Shown here piece by piece: positions 19,746 through 31,830 of a stretch of DNA of 64,000 bases. The position numbers and the translations under genes were made by a program. Under the pieces are notes generated by a model that was not told the DNA's origin, ran no database searches, and saw nothing but the letters and a program-made list of their open reading frames with translations. Every line of letters begins with the position of its first letter. Position 1 is the stretch's first letter. The stretch covers positions 243,953 through 307,952 of the forward strand of contig CAJNDS010002542.1 of NCBI GenBank assembly GCA_905221605.1, in the 5' to 3' direction. The stretch comes from Symbiodinium natans (Eukaryota > Sar > Dinophyceae > Suessiales > Symbiodiniaceae).

Positions 19746-22644
19746 ACCCTAACAGCCTCCCTTGGCCTTCGACTGAGGCTCGGCCGATGGAGCTCCAAGA
19801 ACGGGCAGCTCGACTGCGCGAGCCTCACGCAGGCACGGCTTGGGGCTTAAGGTTCCTTTTTAGGGTTTAGGGTTTGGGGTTTAGGGTTCAGGGTTTGGGG
19901 TTTAGGGTTTAGGGTTTAGGGTGTAGGCTTTAGGGTGCGGAGGTGAAGGTTTAGGGTTTAGGGTATGGGGTGAATTAATAGGGGGTAAGTTTTAAGGGGC
20001 TAGGGGTAAGGGTTAGTTTGGGTCCATTCGGGTTCTAAGGGTTTGGGGGCTATGAGTGGCTATGAGGGTCAATACGGATTACCTGTTGTCCCTTACTGGA
20101 TAATCCCTTTAAAAACACAAAGGGCGCCCTTTTTATACCTAGGTTACTGTTGGATCACCTTAAACCCTAAACCCAAAACCCTCATTCCCTTTAACTTTCT
20201 ATTCCTGGGTTACTCTTGGGTCGAGTCTTTCGCTGCGGAGAGCTCCGTAGTGCCAACCGGGCTTGGGAGTGCGGAGATTCAAGGGGTTTAGTGTTTAGGG
20301 TTAGTAGGGTTTAGGGCATAGCGCCCTGCTAGTTGAGTCGGTGCCTTGGTCAACACCGGGGGCGGATCCAACTCGGCTGTGAACTGATAGATTTAGCCTT
20401 CCAATGTACGAAGCCAAGCTGCTTTAGAACAAAGCAAGCGCATTTTCAGGTGAACAGCCCAACCTGAGTCGAGACACCGTGTGGCTCAGGTTGTGTCATT
20501 GCGGGTATATTCGGGTCATTAGCGTTTAGGGTAGGGTTTAGAGTTTAGGGACGCTCAAGTACGTACTTCCCCGTCGTAAGCGGAGCCCGTCGTTTTGTGT
20601 CAGGCTGGCCATGAATCCGTTAAGCGGCCCTCCCAGAACCCTGGGCCCTGGACCCCAAACCCCTAAATCCCGAGAGACTACTACCCGTGCACCCCCGAAA
20701 CCCCAAAACCCTAAACTCCAAAACCCTACACCTAAACCCTATAAGCCGTAAACCCCAAACCCTAAAAACCAAGACCCTAAACCCTGAACCCTAGAAGCCC
20801 CAAAACCCCTAAACGCCAAGACCCTAAACCCCAAGACCCTGAACCCTAAGCCCCAACACCCTAAACCCCAAAACCAACCTAGACCCCGAAGCCCTAAACC
20901 CCAAGGCCCTGAACCCTAAACCCCAAAACCATAAGCCAAAACCATAAGCCAAAAAGCAAAAACCCATAAGCCTGGTGGACCCTAGACCCGAAGCTGAAGT
21001 TCTACCAAGCGCCTCTGAAGCCCATGTGAGTCCTAGAGCTCGACTGCCTCGGAAACACTAAACCCTAAACCCTAAACCCTAAACCCTAAACCACACGCCC
21101 CAAACCCTAAACAGGTGCCGTATTGCAGCGCTGCAGGCGGGGCAAATGGGAAAGTGCCGGTTTCTAGTACTAGAAGCAGGACTCTCTGGGGCTAAGCCCA
21201 GACCCTAAACCGAATACCCAAGACCCCAAAGTTTAAACCCTCAAAGAAGTAGGCTGCGCACCGCCTCTGCACCGCGTCTGCACCATCACCTTGAAGCCAA
21301 AGCGCTATGTGGAAGAATAGATGGCTGGTAATAATTCGGGAAAATGCAGGCAGGAATCCTCACAGACCCTTCTCGTGCAGCAACGTTTTCTTCTCTCTTC
21401 TAGTCTTGGCCACTCATGCGAACCAATCCTTCCACGACATCTGTCTGTGCCTGCGTGCAAGGACAACGTAGTATAGGTTGTGCAAAAACAGAAAGAGCCC
21501 CTGCATGCCTTTTGTTTCTGTGTGGTAGGCATAGGACAGACTACTGCGCCATACGTCAATCAAGTACTCGAGCTCAGTTGCAGTGTGCGGACAGCGTGTG
21601 GCAGATGCAAAATCGAATCCGGGAATTCCAGTCTCAGGCTTATACTGTACTGCTTGGTTGGCCGATGTCCCGCAAGTTGCACCACCGGAGCTTGCATGTT
21701 AACACTCCCACTGACCCTCGAGAAAAAAAAAAGGCCTTCAAGGGTTCGAAGGGCTTCGGGCTGAGAGTTTGAAATCGAAGGCATTAACACCTGCGAGCGC
21801 AGCTACGCCATCCAGTCTGGCATCGGCTCCTTGCCCTTGTTTTTTGGGCATTCCTGCCGTCATGGAAGGGTGTTCCGCGGTGTCTAACGTACATTGCAAT
21901 GACAATTCTCAATAGTTTCAGGTTGTTGGAAATCTATGCTTGAGCGTGCATGCACTTATGAGTAGGGTTATAACAACCCAAAATAAGGACATAACCGCAG
22001 TTGCCCTACTGATAACCCTACTTAAAAGCACCCAGGGACCTTCAAGCAGGGGTGCCTTCGAATGTTCCGATTAGTGACGGGTTTCTTGGTGGAGAATCCC
22101 TCAAGAGCTGCTCGAACAAACTTTGCACACCCCCGAATGCGTGTTGCATGCAAAGGCTTAGGCAGTTGGACGTTGACAAAGGTAAACTTCATGATTGGCG
22201 GGTCTGGGTGAAGGACAAGTGCATGGTCCTTAGTGTTTCTTTTTTTTTTCTTTGGGGGGGGGGGGGGGGGTGGAGTTCACGGTGTTCATGGGGTGGAAGA
22301 AGAAACACGTTGTGAATGCTTTTGTTTTGCTGTGGGGGGTAATTAATGTAAGACTTGGTAGCTCAGTGGTACCCTCTTCCCTTTTTTGGTTCCAGGCTCC
22401 CTTATACAATAGCCAACAAGATGGTTACTGAACTGCCAAGAAGAGGGACGGGGTCAGCTGCATCGCAAGGTTCTGGAAGTTCACAGGCACAACGCCGACA
22501 AGTTGGAAACACCAATTTGGGTAGTCGAGCCATGTGTCTTTTTTGTAGACAGCATATACACACACAAAAAGACAACAAAACAAACATCCCGGAGGTCGAA
22601 GCCCCACAATGATCCCCAAGAAGCTAAACCCAAGGCCTAAAAGC
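19746..22644. other. Spacer with heptamer arrays and weak exon-like stretches
   Basis: Possible small exons lie at 19757-19850 (frame LGLRLRLGRWSSKNGQLDCA) and 20215-20280 (ESFAAESSVVPTGLGSAEIQ); both sit between C-rich or complex DNA and GGGTTTA DNA, but no family is recognised. C-rich derivatives occupy 20640-20960 and 21055-21110. GTAGGGTTAT at 21963 pairs with ATAACCCTAC near 22020. The region 21300-22620 is more complex with no assignable protein. Confidence 0.4.
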
Positions 22645-22788
22645 TTGGGATGTTCCCCCGTTATACGAACAGCTCCTGAAATCGGATTGAAGGGGATGGG
22701 GGGGGGCGGGGGGATTGGGGGGCGGGGGGGTCGGGGGGTACTAGAATTCCTATGAAGGAGCTGTTAATGGAAGGGGGAACATCCCAAC
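22645..22788. mobile_element. MITE-like hairpin, family A copy 3
   Basis: TTGGGATGTTCCCCCGTTAT and CAGCTCCT pair with AGGAGCTGTTAATGGAAGGG then GGAACATCCCAA. A G-rich low-complexity insert occupies the centre. Confidence 0.75.
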
Positions 22789-24429
22789 CTAAAGCTTGTG
22801 ACCCCAAAGTTGGCCCAACTGCAAGCTCCAGCACCCTAAACCCTAGACCCTAAACTCTAAACACTAAACCCCAAAGGCTACAAATGTTTCTGGAACACCG
22901 GCGTGTGGCCGCCGGCGTGTGACGTGGACATGTCCCTTTGCTGTTCAAGAGGGTTTTACTAGGGTTTTTGTTGGGTTTTACTAGGGTTTTTGTTGGGTTT
23001 TTTCTAAAGTTTTTTTGTAGAGTAATCCTGTACTTCAAGAAAGAGATGCATGAGCACCACCAAAAGCTAAAGCACAGTTGCCTAGTTGACATCGGAATGG
23101 GCCACCATGTTAGGCAACAAGGCCCCGTGCATTTTCTCGCACATGACAAGAATGCGAAGGCTTAGAGTTGGGGTTCAGGACCTGATGTCCTGCTTGCAAG
23201 TCGTTGCAAGCACGTAAGCCGACAGGGTCATGCAGAGTTGCGGTTCTTTGGGCATGAGAACATCTTCAACTTCGTGCATTGAGGCTGGTGCGTGAAGCCC
23301 AGAAGAATGTCGCTGTTGTTTGTTGTGTCGGCAAGAACAAACAGCAACGATTTTATCGGATGGCCCCTGTATACCTCAAGTGCCGCAGTTTGCAGAATTT
23401 GTGCACAGAGGGCCGGTAGGCGCTAGGGCGTGTGGTGGATCACTACGACATTCAGACACGTCACAGAACACCTTCTCTTCTTTTCCATGCGTTCGTCGTT
23501 CTTGCGCTGCATGACCCAGAATTGCAGCTGTCGGTTGACAAGTTCGTGGCTGCCCAAGCATGAGCTGGTGCATGTTCGCAGAAAGGTTACCTGTACCGTC
23601 AACCCTAAACACTAAGCCCGAAGCCCAAACCCTATACTCCCTAAACCCTAAACCCTAAACCCTAAACACTACAAAGCCCAAAGCCTCCATCCCTCACCAA
23701 GGGCAACTGACGAGCGAGGCATGATCTGCTCGTCTGAGACCCAATTGAGGGGTGACGGGACGGGTGTAGGATTCAGGGTTTAGGGTTCAGGGCTTAGGGC
23801 TTAGGGTTTAGGGTTTAGGGTTTAGGGTTTAGGATTTAGGGTTTAGGAGAACGGTCAGCTGGGGCTGAGCAATGGGTTTAGGATTTGGTGGGGTTGTAGC
23901 GCTAGCAGGTTTTGTGCTTTGCCACCCCCAAACAATTAAAAGAAAAACATATGTTTTGAGCGACCGTCAAAATTTGCGTTGACCAGCCTTAGCAAGGGAC
24001 GGACATCAGTTTATGGTTTGGTGGCTTTTGATCTGCAGAACGGTATGGGTCACGCAGAAAACGATAACCCCAACATGATGATAAACATGACTTAGTATGA
24101 AATTAGCCGAGGAGCGTTGCTTTAACCTGCAGAACGATATGGGACACGCAGAAAACGATAACCCCAACATCCATGTCCTTCAGCTTAACAAGTAACATTG
24201 ACCGCTGCTCATATATGTATATACATATATCAAGAATAACATATGAACAAAACAAAAAATGAAAATATGACATACACACGCAAATGACAGTCGTTGTTTT
24301 TTCCCTTATTTCGGGCTGGGGGTGGTCAAGGAACTTTGTAGCGCGAAGCTCTGGGGTAGTGTAGGACTCCAGAACACCTTTGTCACCAAAGCCCGCGCAA
24401 GGCATCCCCAACCCACCCTTAAAATCAAC
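22789..24429. other. Spacer, no gene recognised
   Basis: A repeated TTTTACTAGGGTTTTTGTTGG pair lies near 22955-23000. AACGATAACCCCAACAT occurs twice (24060 and 24157) within a ~100 bp direct repeat that includes CTGCAGAACG.TATGGG. Heptamers lie at 23600-23665 and 23765-23850. Confidence 0.45.
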
Positions 24430-24535
24430 TTGGGATGTTCCCCCTTATACCAAGAGTCATTGATGGGAATTTATAGTACCCCCTATCATAGTCCCTATGA
24501 AGGACTATTACTTAGTATAAGGGGGAACATCCCAA
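24430..24535. mobile_element. MITE-like hairpin, family A copy 4
   Basis: TTGGGATGTTCCCCCTTATA pairs with TAGTATAAGGGGGAACATCC then CAA. The centre GGTACCCCCTATCATAGTCC-like sequence matches copy 2. Confidence 0.8.
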
Positions 24536-27210
24536 CCCTAAACCCTAAACCCTAAACCCTAAACCCTAAACCTTCAACCCTCAACCCTCAACCCTAAGCC
24601 CTAAACCCTAAACAAGCTACAACTGAGCCCTGAAGCCCAAAGCCCTGCCTCAGAGCTTTAACCTCTCTGAAAGCCAACCCCGCCAACCCGTAAAAACCCC
24701 AAAGCCCTAAAGAACCCTAGGGTTTAGGGTTCAGGGTTCAGGGTTTAGGGTTAGGGGTTTAGGGTTTAGGGTTTAGGGTTTAGGTTCAGGGCTCAGGGTT
24801 TAGGGTTAAGGGTTTAGCGTTTAAACCCTCAAACCCTATGTCTAACCCCAAACCCTCCAGACTCTCAGATTCCACTGCAGGTCCAACTCCTGCGGCGGTT
24901 CCCCTTCACAGTGCTGGTAACCAATTGGGGCGATCAGGTCCGTGGTTTTGGATTTCGGGTTTCGGGTTTGGGGTTTATGGTTTCATTAGGGTTTCAGGTT
25001 TGTGCTTTGGGGTTGTTTCGTGTTTAAGGCTTTTGAGCGTCCTTTTCATAACGTCTTCATTTTGGTTGCGGACTTCTCGCATGCCTTGGGGCGGCTTTAG
25101 ATTGTAGATGAACCTACATTCTGCGGGCGTGTAGGCCCACCCAACATGTTAAGACCACTTCGGGGGCATTCCAAGAGCACCCCAACTGCATCCCAAGAGC
25201 ACACCAAGACGAGACCAAGACTATTGGAGGATGAGGATTTCCCTACTACCTACCCCCCCCCCCCCCCCCCCAAGGGTTCCCATCCTTAGTTAGGCTGAAT
25301 TATCCCTGAATAGCCGTAATTTGAGGGGGAGCCTAGGGGGGGCGGGTAGGAGAGTGGGGGGCAGTATGCCGAACCCATGGCCTTTAGCACGAAGCACCTC
25401 GGCAGGTGGCCCCTGAGTTTCACTCAAGCTCCCTCTCGACATTCTTCGGTGAGCGGCTGTAGCTCCAACACTGGAAACCGAACCGTATGGGCAATGCACG
25501 GCGCTCCACGAAGAAAATGGGTGGATTTGGGGTTGGTTTGGGTGGTAAGGGCCCCAAACCCCCGAAGCCCCAGAGACTCTTTGCGTCTGGGTCTGAGGGT
25601 CCAGCCGCTTGCATGAGCATGGTCTTAAGGTTTGCATACGGTCTCCTTAGGCTTCTTATGGGGTCAGGGTCCAGAAATACCGTCAAGGTGTAATGAGCTG
25701 TCTTCGAGTGTTGAATCTGAAGGGTTCCTTTACCGCTTGTAGGGTTTTGAGGGTTCTGCGACGCTTTAGGGTGTGGACTGAGGGTTTTGAGATCGGGTTT
25801 AGGGTTCCTTTGGGAAGCCTTGATTCTCCAGGCTTTGGCATTGCCACAGGAGGGGGGCTTAGGGTTTAGGGTCACGGCAGTGGTACTGTAACCTTGTGCT
25901 CTGCCGGCCTGTTCCCCGTGGCTTACAAGGCTTTCCAAGATCAGGGAGTCATGGCACAGGAGCTGGGGGTGACATCCGAGAACAACAAGAGTTTGGAGTG
26001 CTTGGGCCTTTCGAGCTTTCGACTTGATTCCGAAACTTCATGGGCAGTAACTCGTTACCCTAAACCCTCAACCCTAAACACTAAACCCTAAACCCTGAAC
26101 CCTAAACCCGATAATTAAGCCTGAACCCTGAAGCCTAAAGGTATCTTAGGTGCCAGGCGTTTCTCCGATCGTGTGTGTCTCAGAAGTGGCCATGCCGAAG
26201 TTCTACAAGGCCGTGGCAGCCCGGGCCTCAGTAGGCAGACCAGGCAGAGGGTGGCACCCCCTTTTTTGCTCTCTTTGGGGGGTTTAGGGTTTAGGGTTTA
26301 GGGTTATTAGTTATTAGGGTTTAGGGTTTAGGGTTTAGGGTTATTGGTTATTAGGGTTTAGGGTTTAGGGATACCTGGAGGTCAATGGTCACTTGTAAGT
26401 AGGGTTTCAAGCGCCTCATCTAAGGGAAACCCTAAACCCTAAAAACTCCCTCAAGCCTTCTAGGGTGTAGGGCCTGTGTTAGCCTTGTGGGTACAGGTAT
26501 GTCAGGTCCTTGGGGTTCAGTTTTTGGGGTTGAATCCTCCAACACAAAATGATGTCGGTTTCAAGCTCCGCCGTGGTTTAGGGCCTCAGCGTTTTGGGGT
26601 TGACCCCCACCCCAAATCAAACCCTAAACCTCAAGTTGCAAGTCTCCACGACATGGGGCGCCTCAGAGCATGATGGGGTCTTGCCTGTCTTTCATCGCAA
26701 GCCCTCTCTGTCGTGTGGTTTCTTAGAATGTGGGGGCCCGTAAGCCATATAGCATTTTGCATAAAGGGGCTTCTTGGCTTTAACATGCTTAAAGATTTTA
26801 AGACCTCACGGTCCTCACGACATCTGCTTCCAACGATGAGCCGTCGGCCACATGCTCCTGTGACTGCAGTGGGCTGGCTTGGGAAAAGCTGCTGCCTGGT
26901 CCCTAGATCGAAGCGTCCGAGCCTTCAAAGAATCGTGTAGGGTAGGGTTAACTCAGCGAACCCTAAGCCCTGAACTCCAAACCCGAAACCCTAAACCCTA
27001 ATCCCAACTCAAGTCAGGGTTCTTAGGGTCCTTTGTTTGGCTTTTGAAGGTGAAAAGAATGCTACGACTTCCCGGTGGACCATGATTCATCACCCTTTCA
27101 CCATCCCTGAACCGTAGCGTTTTTGGGCTTAGGGGGGTTTAGGGTTTAGGGTTTTGGGTTTCGGGTTTAGGGTTTAAAGAGCTTGAACCGGCCAGCGGGC
27201 GCTGCCTGCC
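24536..27210. other. Heptamer-rich spacer, possible undetermined exons
   Basis: CCCTAAA array at 24536-24610 and GGGTTTA array at 24718-24820. Candidate coding stretches lie at 24860-24930 (STAGPTPAAVPLHSAGNQLG), 25885-26000 (VTLCSAGLFPVAYKAFQDQG) and 26185-26240 (MPKFYKAVAARASVGRPGRG). They sit between C-rich and G-rich heptamers like the other islands, but no family is recognised. C16 homopolymer at 25255. Confidence 0.4.
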
Positions 27211-27330
27211 ATGGACATGGAGGCTGCGCGTGCTGCTACCCCAGCATCGCGGCCCGCGCAGCTGTGCGCGGCTGTGAAGGCCTGCGGAGACAAGTGGGCT
27301 GCAGCACTGCATCTTCGGTGCGAAGGTGGC
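27211..27330 (+). CDS. PPR-like exon 1 (LCAAVKACGDKWAAALHL)
   Basis: Contains AQLCAAVKACGDKWAAALHL, matching the helix A/B pattern '...A.SACGKG..W..AL.L' of pentatricopeptide repeats, which bind organellar RNA in known family members. Unlike most islands here, GGGTTTA lies before it and CCCAAAC after it. Exon borders are uncertain. Confidence 0.45.
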
Positions 27331-27742
27331 CTTGTACCGGTTTCTTGTGCGTTAGCAAACCCCCCACACACAAAGAACCCACTGTTCATCCCAAACCCAA
27401 AAGCCCTAGACCACACAAATCAAACACTCAAGGCAAACTTATTTTCTGGAAACATCCGCCAGCAAGGCATTTGGTGGCAGTGCACGATTTCCCCGAAGCT
27501 CGGATGGCCTTTGGGACACTGCACATGTTTGCCTCTTTCTTTTGGATGAGCGAATTCCAGGGAAAACAATGATTCATAAAAAGGGAACCCTGCGCCCTAA
27601 GCCCTGGAGCCCTGGAGGTTGCACCCAACAAAACCCTCAATCCCCCTAAAACCTACCAACCCCTAAACCCTCAACCCTAAACCCTAAACTCCCTAAACCC
27701 TACAAGGAGTCGGATGGGATGGAGTTCGCCTACACGGCAGGA

Positions 27743-27811
27743 ATTACAAGCATGGGCCAGGGCCGTCGATGGCGCTACGCTGTGCAACTGCTCTCCCACG
27801 CCGAGGTGGAG
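27743..27811 (+). CDS. PPR-like exon 2 (GQGRRWRYAVQLLSHAEVE)
   Basis: ITSMGQGRRWRYAVQLLSHA fits 'I.AC.KG.RW..A..LL..M' of the PPR repeat. CCCTAAACCCTACAAG lies upstream. Confidence 0.5.
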
Positions 27812-28116
27812 TCGTCTCGAACTTAAGGGTTTGTTAGAGGTCCTAGGATGCCCAATAGATGCCCTTTTGAATACTAGGCCACATGTGAAAAGCCTTTTTG
27901 ACAGCAGGAAGCCTCATAACCAGCTATGAACCCATCATAAATTTGCCCCCAAATACTAAACCCTAAACCTGAAACCTAAGCCCTCAACCCTAACTCGACA
28001 GAAACCCCTCATCAGGCGAAGCGGACGCAAGCCCATGCGCTAATGCCAAGCTCGACCATCAGCGCCAGCGCGAGGAGCAAGATGTGTTTCGGGTGGCACA
28101 AAGAGAAGCCTGACAC

Positions 28117-28220
28117 TTGGGATGTTCCCCCTGATACTAACAGTCCTTGAGAGGGATTATACTCGGGCGGGGTACTATAATCCTGATTACGGACTGTTAG
28201 TACAAGGGGGAACATCCCAA
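28117..28220. mobile_element. MITE-like hairpin, family A copy 5
   Basis: TTGGGATGTTCCCCCTGATA and CTAACAGTCC pair with GGACTGTTAGTACAAGGGGG then AACATCCCAA. A perfect outer arm of about 16 bp. A G19 run follows at 28240. Confidence 0.85.
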
Positions 28221-28455
28221 CCTGAAGCGGACATATTGGGGGGGGGGGGGGGGGGGGGTTCTGAAAAGAAGGGTTCCCTTCTTGGGGTTCCTTCATAAGG
28301 ACTTTAAAGTATTTGATTCATGGTCATTTCTTCGTGGTTACTATTCTAAGGCGGCCCCTAATACTGACCATGTAGGATTCATTGAAGTCGCGTACCTGAT
28401 CCCTAGGTGTATGTATATATGTATATATGTAGATTGTAACTGGGTATGCTATATA

Positions 28456-28533
28456 CAGTGCGTGTGTGTGTGTGTGTGTGTCTAAATGCACCACCTGTGT
28501 GTATACACATACATACATACATACATACATACA

Positions 28534-28563
<30 letters not shown>
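28456..28563 (+). repeat. (GT)n and (ACAT)n microsatellites
   Basis: A GT run at 28460-28480 and about fifteen ACAT units at 28506-28563. The latter leaves Tyr-Ile-His-Thr or Tyr-Val-Cys-Met repeat frames open on both strands; these are artefacts. Confidence 0.95.
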
Positions 28564-28565
<2 letters not shown>

Positions 28566-29017
28566 CGCATGCACGTGCATATGCACACAAATACCACATG
28601 CTGTACATACAATATACGTATTCTGTTCATAATATCATCTGCCATGTGTATACATTCTCTATATGCTCTACATATTCCCTGCATGGCTTCCTTTCTTTCC
28701 AAGGTGGAGAGTCGGGCTGGCAGTGCTGGAGAGCATGTCGCAGCGGTCCTTGCAACTTGGGGGATTTCAAGGTTTGAGGCTTGGGGGTTTAGGGTTTGAG
28801 GCTTCGGGGTTTAGGGTTTAGGGTTGTACTCATCCCTCTGCAAAACTGCTCAAGACCCGAGGCAGTTCACTTCAGGAAGCCACAACGGGGCTCTCAGTGG
28901 TTGCGCGAAGAGCCAGGAGTGGCAGAAGCTAGGCTGTTCAGGAGTATATTGTTTGTCATTTTTGTTGGGTTCTGGGTTCCTTCTATTAGGCAAGTAGCAC
29001 AGTAGCACGGAAAATAT

Positions 29018-29166
29018 GCACCTTCTTTTCCTGGGCCGCTGACCGCCTAAGGAAGGCTTTGTGCTTGCACTCCTCATCGATGGGGCCTGACATCATCTCG
29101 TACAACTCCACCATGGATGCGTGCGCCAAGGGGGCACAATGGCAGCCCACTCTGGGAATCTTGCTC
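29018..29166 (+). CDS. PPR-like exon 3 (GPDIISYNSTMDACAKGAQW)
   Basis: One of the best PPR matches: a helix RLRKALCLHSSS followed by GPDIISYNSTMDACAKGAQW and QPTLGIL. It covers more than one whole 35-residue PPR unit boundary. GGGTTTA relics lie ~200 bp upstream. Confidence 0.65.
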
Positions 29167-29348
29167 CCTGGATTTCTGATGCGGGGTTCCCTCATTTAGA
29201 GCATCGGCGGCCTTGCTCAACCTGCTGCCTCAAGAAACGCGAGGAACCAGTATCTTCAGCTCCCCAACACGCTAAAGGGCTCCCCAAAGTTACCTTAAAG
29301 ACCTCAAAGGCATCCTGTGCCCTTAAAAGGCTACAGCTTCAGCTCCAG

Positions 29349-29450
29349 TGCCTGAGAGCCGACGTCTCCTCCTGCAGCTCTGTCCTGGGAGCCTTCGGCA
29401 AGGCGGACGCTTGGTGGGCAGCAGGGGGTCTCTTCCCTGAGCTTGTGGAG
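29349..29450 (+). CDS. PPR-like exon 4 (ADVSSCSSVLGAFGKADAWW)
   Basis: CLRADVSSCSSVLGAFGKAD then AWWAAGGLFPEL; 'D-V-S-S-x-S-S-V-L-G-A-x-G-K-A-x-x-W' follows the PPR consensus. It is followed by AT-rich microsatellite DNA. Confidence 0.55.
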
Positions 29451-30851
29451 GTTATACGATTTTGTTGGTGCTGGTTTTGAGAAATCTCTCAGTATGTGTG
29501 TATGTGTATGTACAAAAACATATACATACCCATATGGTAGGTTCATATACATATAGATGGATGTATGGATAGGTAGATAGATACAGAGAGTAAGATTTAG
29601 ATAAGCAAACCGGTACATACACCAGTAGCATGGACCAAGAAAACAAAATAGGAACTGCCGCAATACATAGATGAGATGCAGTCATAGCAAACGAAAAGGA
29701 ACCGAGCCATGCGCGAGTCATGCGTAGGTGCATCAATAAGGGCATCGCTGAGGACAGAATTTAGGACATATCAAAGCAATGGAACAGCGAGGCGCTTAAG
29801 CACTGTCTCTCACACACAACAAGCAACAACATAAACACGCAACGGCAGATTAACCCTAAACCCTAAGCCCGAAACCCTAAAACATTACCCCAAACCCTAA
29901 GCCCGAAACCCTAAGCCCTGAACGGGAAGCCGAAGAGGCTGGTCCATCCTGGATAGTTTGGACTCTTGTGTTTGCTGTGTTTAGGGTTTAGGGTCTAGGG
30001 TGCTCTGCTGGTCAGCCCTCAGAATCCACTAGGCAGGAGTTTAGGGTATGTAAACATCGAAGGGCCTTTACTCAGGAGCACGTTAAATCAAAAAGGATCA
30101 CCTTTGGGAATATGTCTTTTCAAACAGGACCAGATTTAGGAATCTTGTCCGAGGGGTCTAGAGTCTAATTAGAGGTGCCAAGCTAGTCTCCGAAAGTTTA
30201 TAACCCCCCCAAGCCCTCAAACTGGAACCCAGGGTAGAGCCAAGGACCAGTGGCAAGCAGCGTTGGACCTGTTTCTCAGGTGCTGATTGGTCGGCCTTGG
30301 GGTTCAGGGTTTCAGGTTCGGGTTTCGGGTTTGGGGTTTCTTGACCTTTCGACAAACCCAACGGTTGACCTTAGGCCTTCTTCCCCTAGAAAACTCAGCC
30401 CGGATTTGGCCTACAAATTCCCAAGTAGCCGAGGTTGAGCCCTCAATTCGAAGCCCCCCCTAGATCGTAAACCAACAGAACCACGGCGTTCCCTTCAAAC
30501 CTAAACCCTAAAGCCCAAAACAGACCCCAAGTAAGCAAGAATTCTAAACCTTAAACCGGCTAAGGCCTAAACCCGAAACCCTAAAGTGGACCCTTGTTTC
30601 CCAGGGTAGTGGGCTCAGATTCCCACAAACCCCAGTAAACAAAACAAGGAAGCACCCTTTGTTTAGGGTTGCTCAGGGACGAAGTCCTAAATTCCTATAA
30701 AACTTGTAACCCTGAACCTTAAAACCTGAAGCCCTAAGCCCGAAATAGCCCGAACTCTGAACCCGAAACCTTAAACCCTAAAGCCTGAACCCTACGCCCC
30801 CAAAGTACCCTGAACCATGAACCGCCGAGGTTTAGAGCAAGCAGAGAGGGG
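29451..30851. other. Intron-like spacer
   Basis: Short TATG/TACA microsatellites (29490-29600), then CCCTAAA-type derivatives (29850-29920, 30480-30600, 30700-30800). No gene recognised. Confidence 0.5.
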
Positions 30852-30902
30852 CGACTGGATGCGGACTTGATGGCCTTCAGTGCTGCTATCGGGGCCTGTG
30901 GC
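30852..30902 (+). CDS. PPR-like exon 5 (RLDADLMAFSAAIGACG)
   Basis: RLDADLMAFSAAIGACG matches 'PD..TY.A.I.AC'. It ends directly before a perfect hairpin element at 30918, so the exon end may be disrupted. Confidence 0.5.
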
Positions 30903-30917
30903 TTGACTTCACCACTC

Positions 30918-31006
30918 TTTGCTTAAGAACTCCCCAAAAAATAGAAGATAGTAATCCCTATATTGCCCTGATAAGGAAGATAAAAGTTTTGGGGTTCTTA
31001 AGCAAA
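30918..31006. mobile_element. Small inverted-repeat element
   Basis: TTTGCTTAAGAACTCCCCAA pairs with TTTTGGGGTTCTTAAGCAAA over about 20 bp with one bulge, around a 45 bp AT-rich centre. It is flanked on the left by the end of a PPR island. Confidence 0.7.
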
Positions 31007-31740
31007 TAGTAGTTCAGGGTTTCGGGTTAAGGGCTCAGGGCTTGTGGGTTAGGAAGCCTACCTAAACCCTGAGTTTGGGGTTTAGGGGCTGCAGGGCTTG
31101 GCCTTAGGAGACCACCTCATAGCTTCCGTAGGGGAAAAAGGGTTCGGGGCTTGTAGGGTTGGCGGATTAGGGCTCAAGGTTCAGGATAAAGCACCAAGCC
31201 CCACGCTGAAAGCCTGTTTGGTACGTAAAGGTTCTCTGGGGGCTTGATGGGGTTTTCAGCTTTTAAAGCCACAAACCCACAACGATGAGCTTCAAGCCTT
31301 TGCAAGCTCTAAACCCTGAACCTTTCTTTCAATTTTTTCGCTGAGGCTTGATTGATGGGATGTGAAGCTTGCAACAGGTAGTGCAATCGAGGGTTGCTGG
31401 TTTAAGGCTTGGACGGTTCCTTATGTGGTGCTCAGGATTTTGCGGAGCACGTAGCCCTAAACCCCAAACACCCTACACCCCCCCTAGCCCCCCCGAGGCA
31501 CCCCCCCGATCGACCCCCTTTAGACAACCCCTCAATGTTACACCTTTACGTGGCAGATTGAGGGTGCTGTCAAACGAATCCTAAGGGCCTACAGCCCTAT
31601 GTGGGGACCTTCCGTTGGCAGGGTGTCGGGTTTCCGGACTGTTTAGGGATGAGGCTCGAGGATTTGTTTAGGGTTCAGCGGGTTTCGGGTTTAGGGCTAC
31701 ACCCAAAGGCCAGCCCAAACCTCCGCAATCATGGGAGCCC

Positions 31741-31830
31741 CAAGGCAAGAATGGCGGTCACTGGGTGCTGGCGCTGGCCCTGCTCCGGGATCTCCAGCGT
31801 CACTCGGGCAGCAGCGAGTTTTTCGCGGAT
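31741..31830 (+). CDS. PPR-like exon 6 (GKNGGHWVLALALLRDLQRH)
   Basis: QGKNGGHWVLALALLRDLQR fits the PPR second helix 'CGKGG.W..AL.LL.EM'. GGGTTTCGGG and CCCAAAC lie before it, TTGAGGGTTTAGGG after. Confidence 0.55.

Noticed and set aside
22353-22400. GGTAGCTCAGTGGTA looks like a tRNA A box, with GGTTCCAGGCTCCC downstream as a B box
   Set aside because: The D-arm cannot close (GTACCCTC instead of GAGC), the spacing is wrong and no anticodon arm forms. At most a SINE fragment.
28324-28799. Tyr-Ile-His-Thr and Cys-Met-Tyr-Val repeat frames
   Set aside because: Translation of the (ACAT)n and (GT)n microsatellites.
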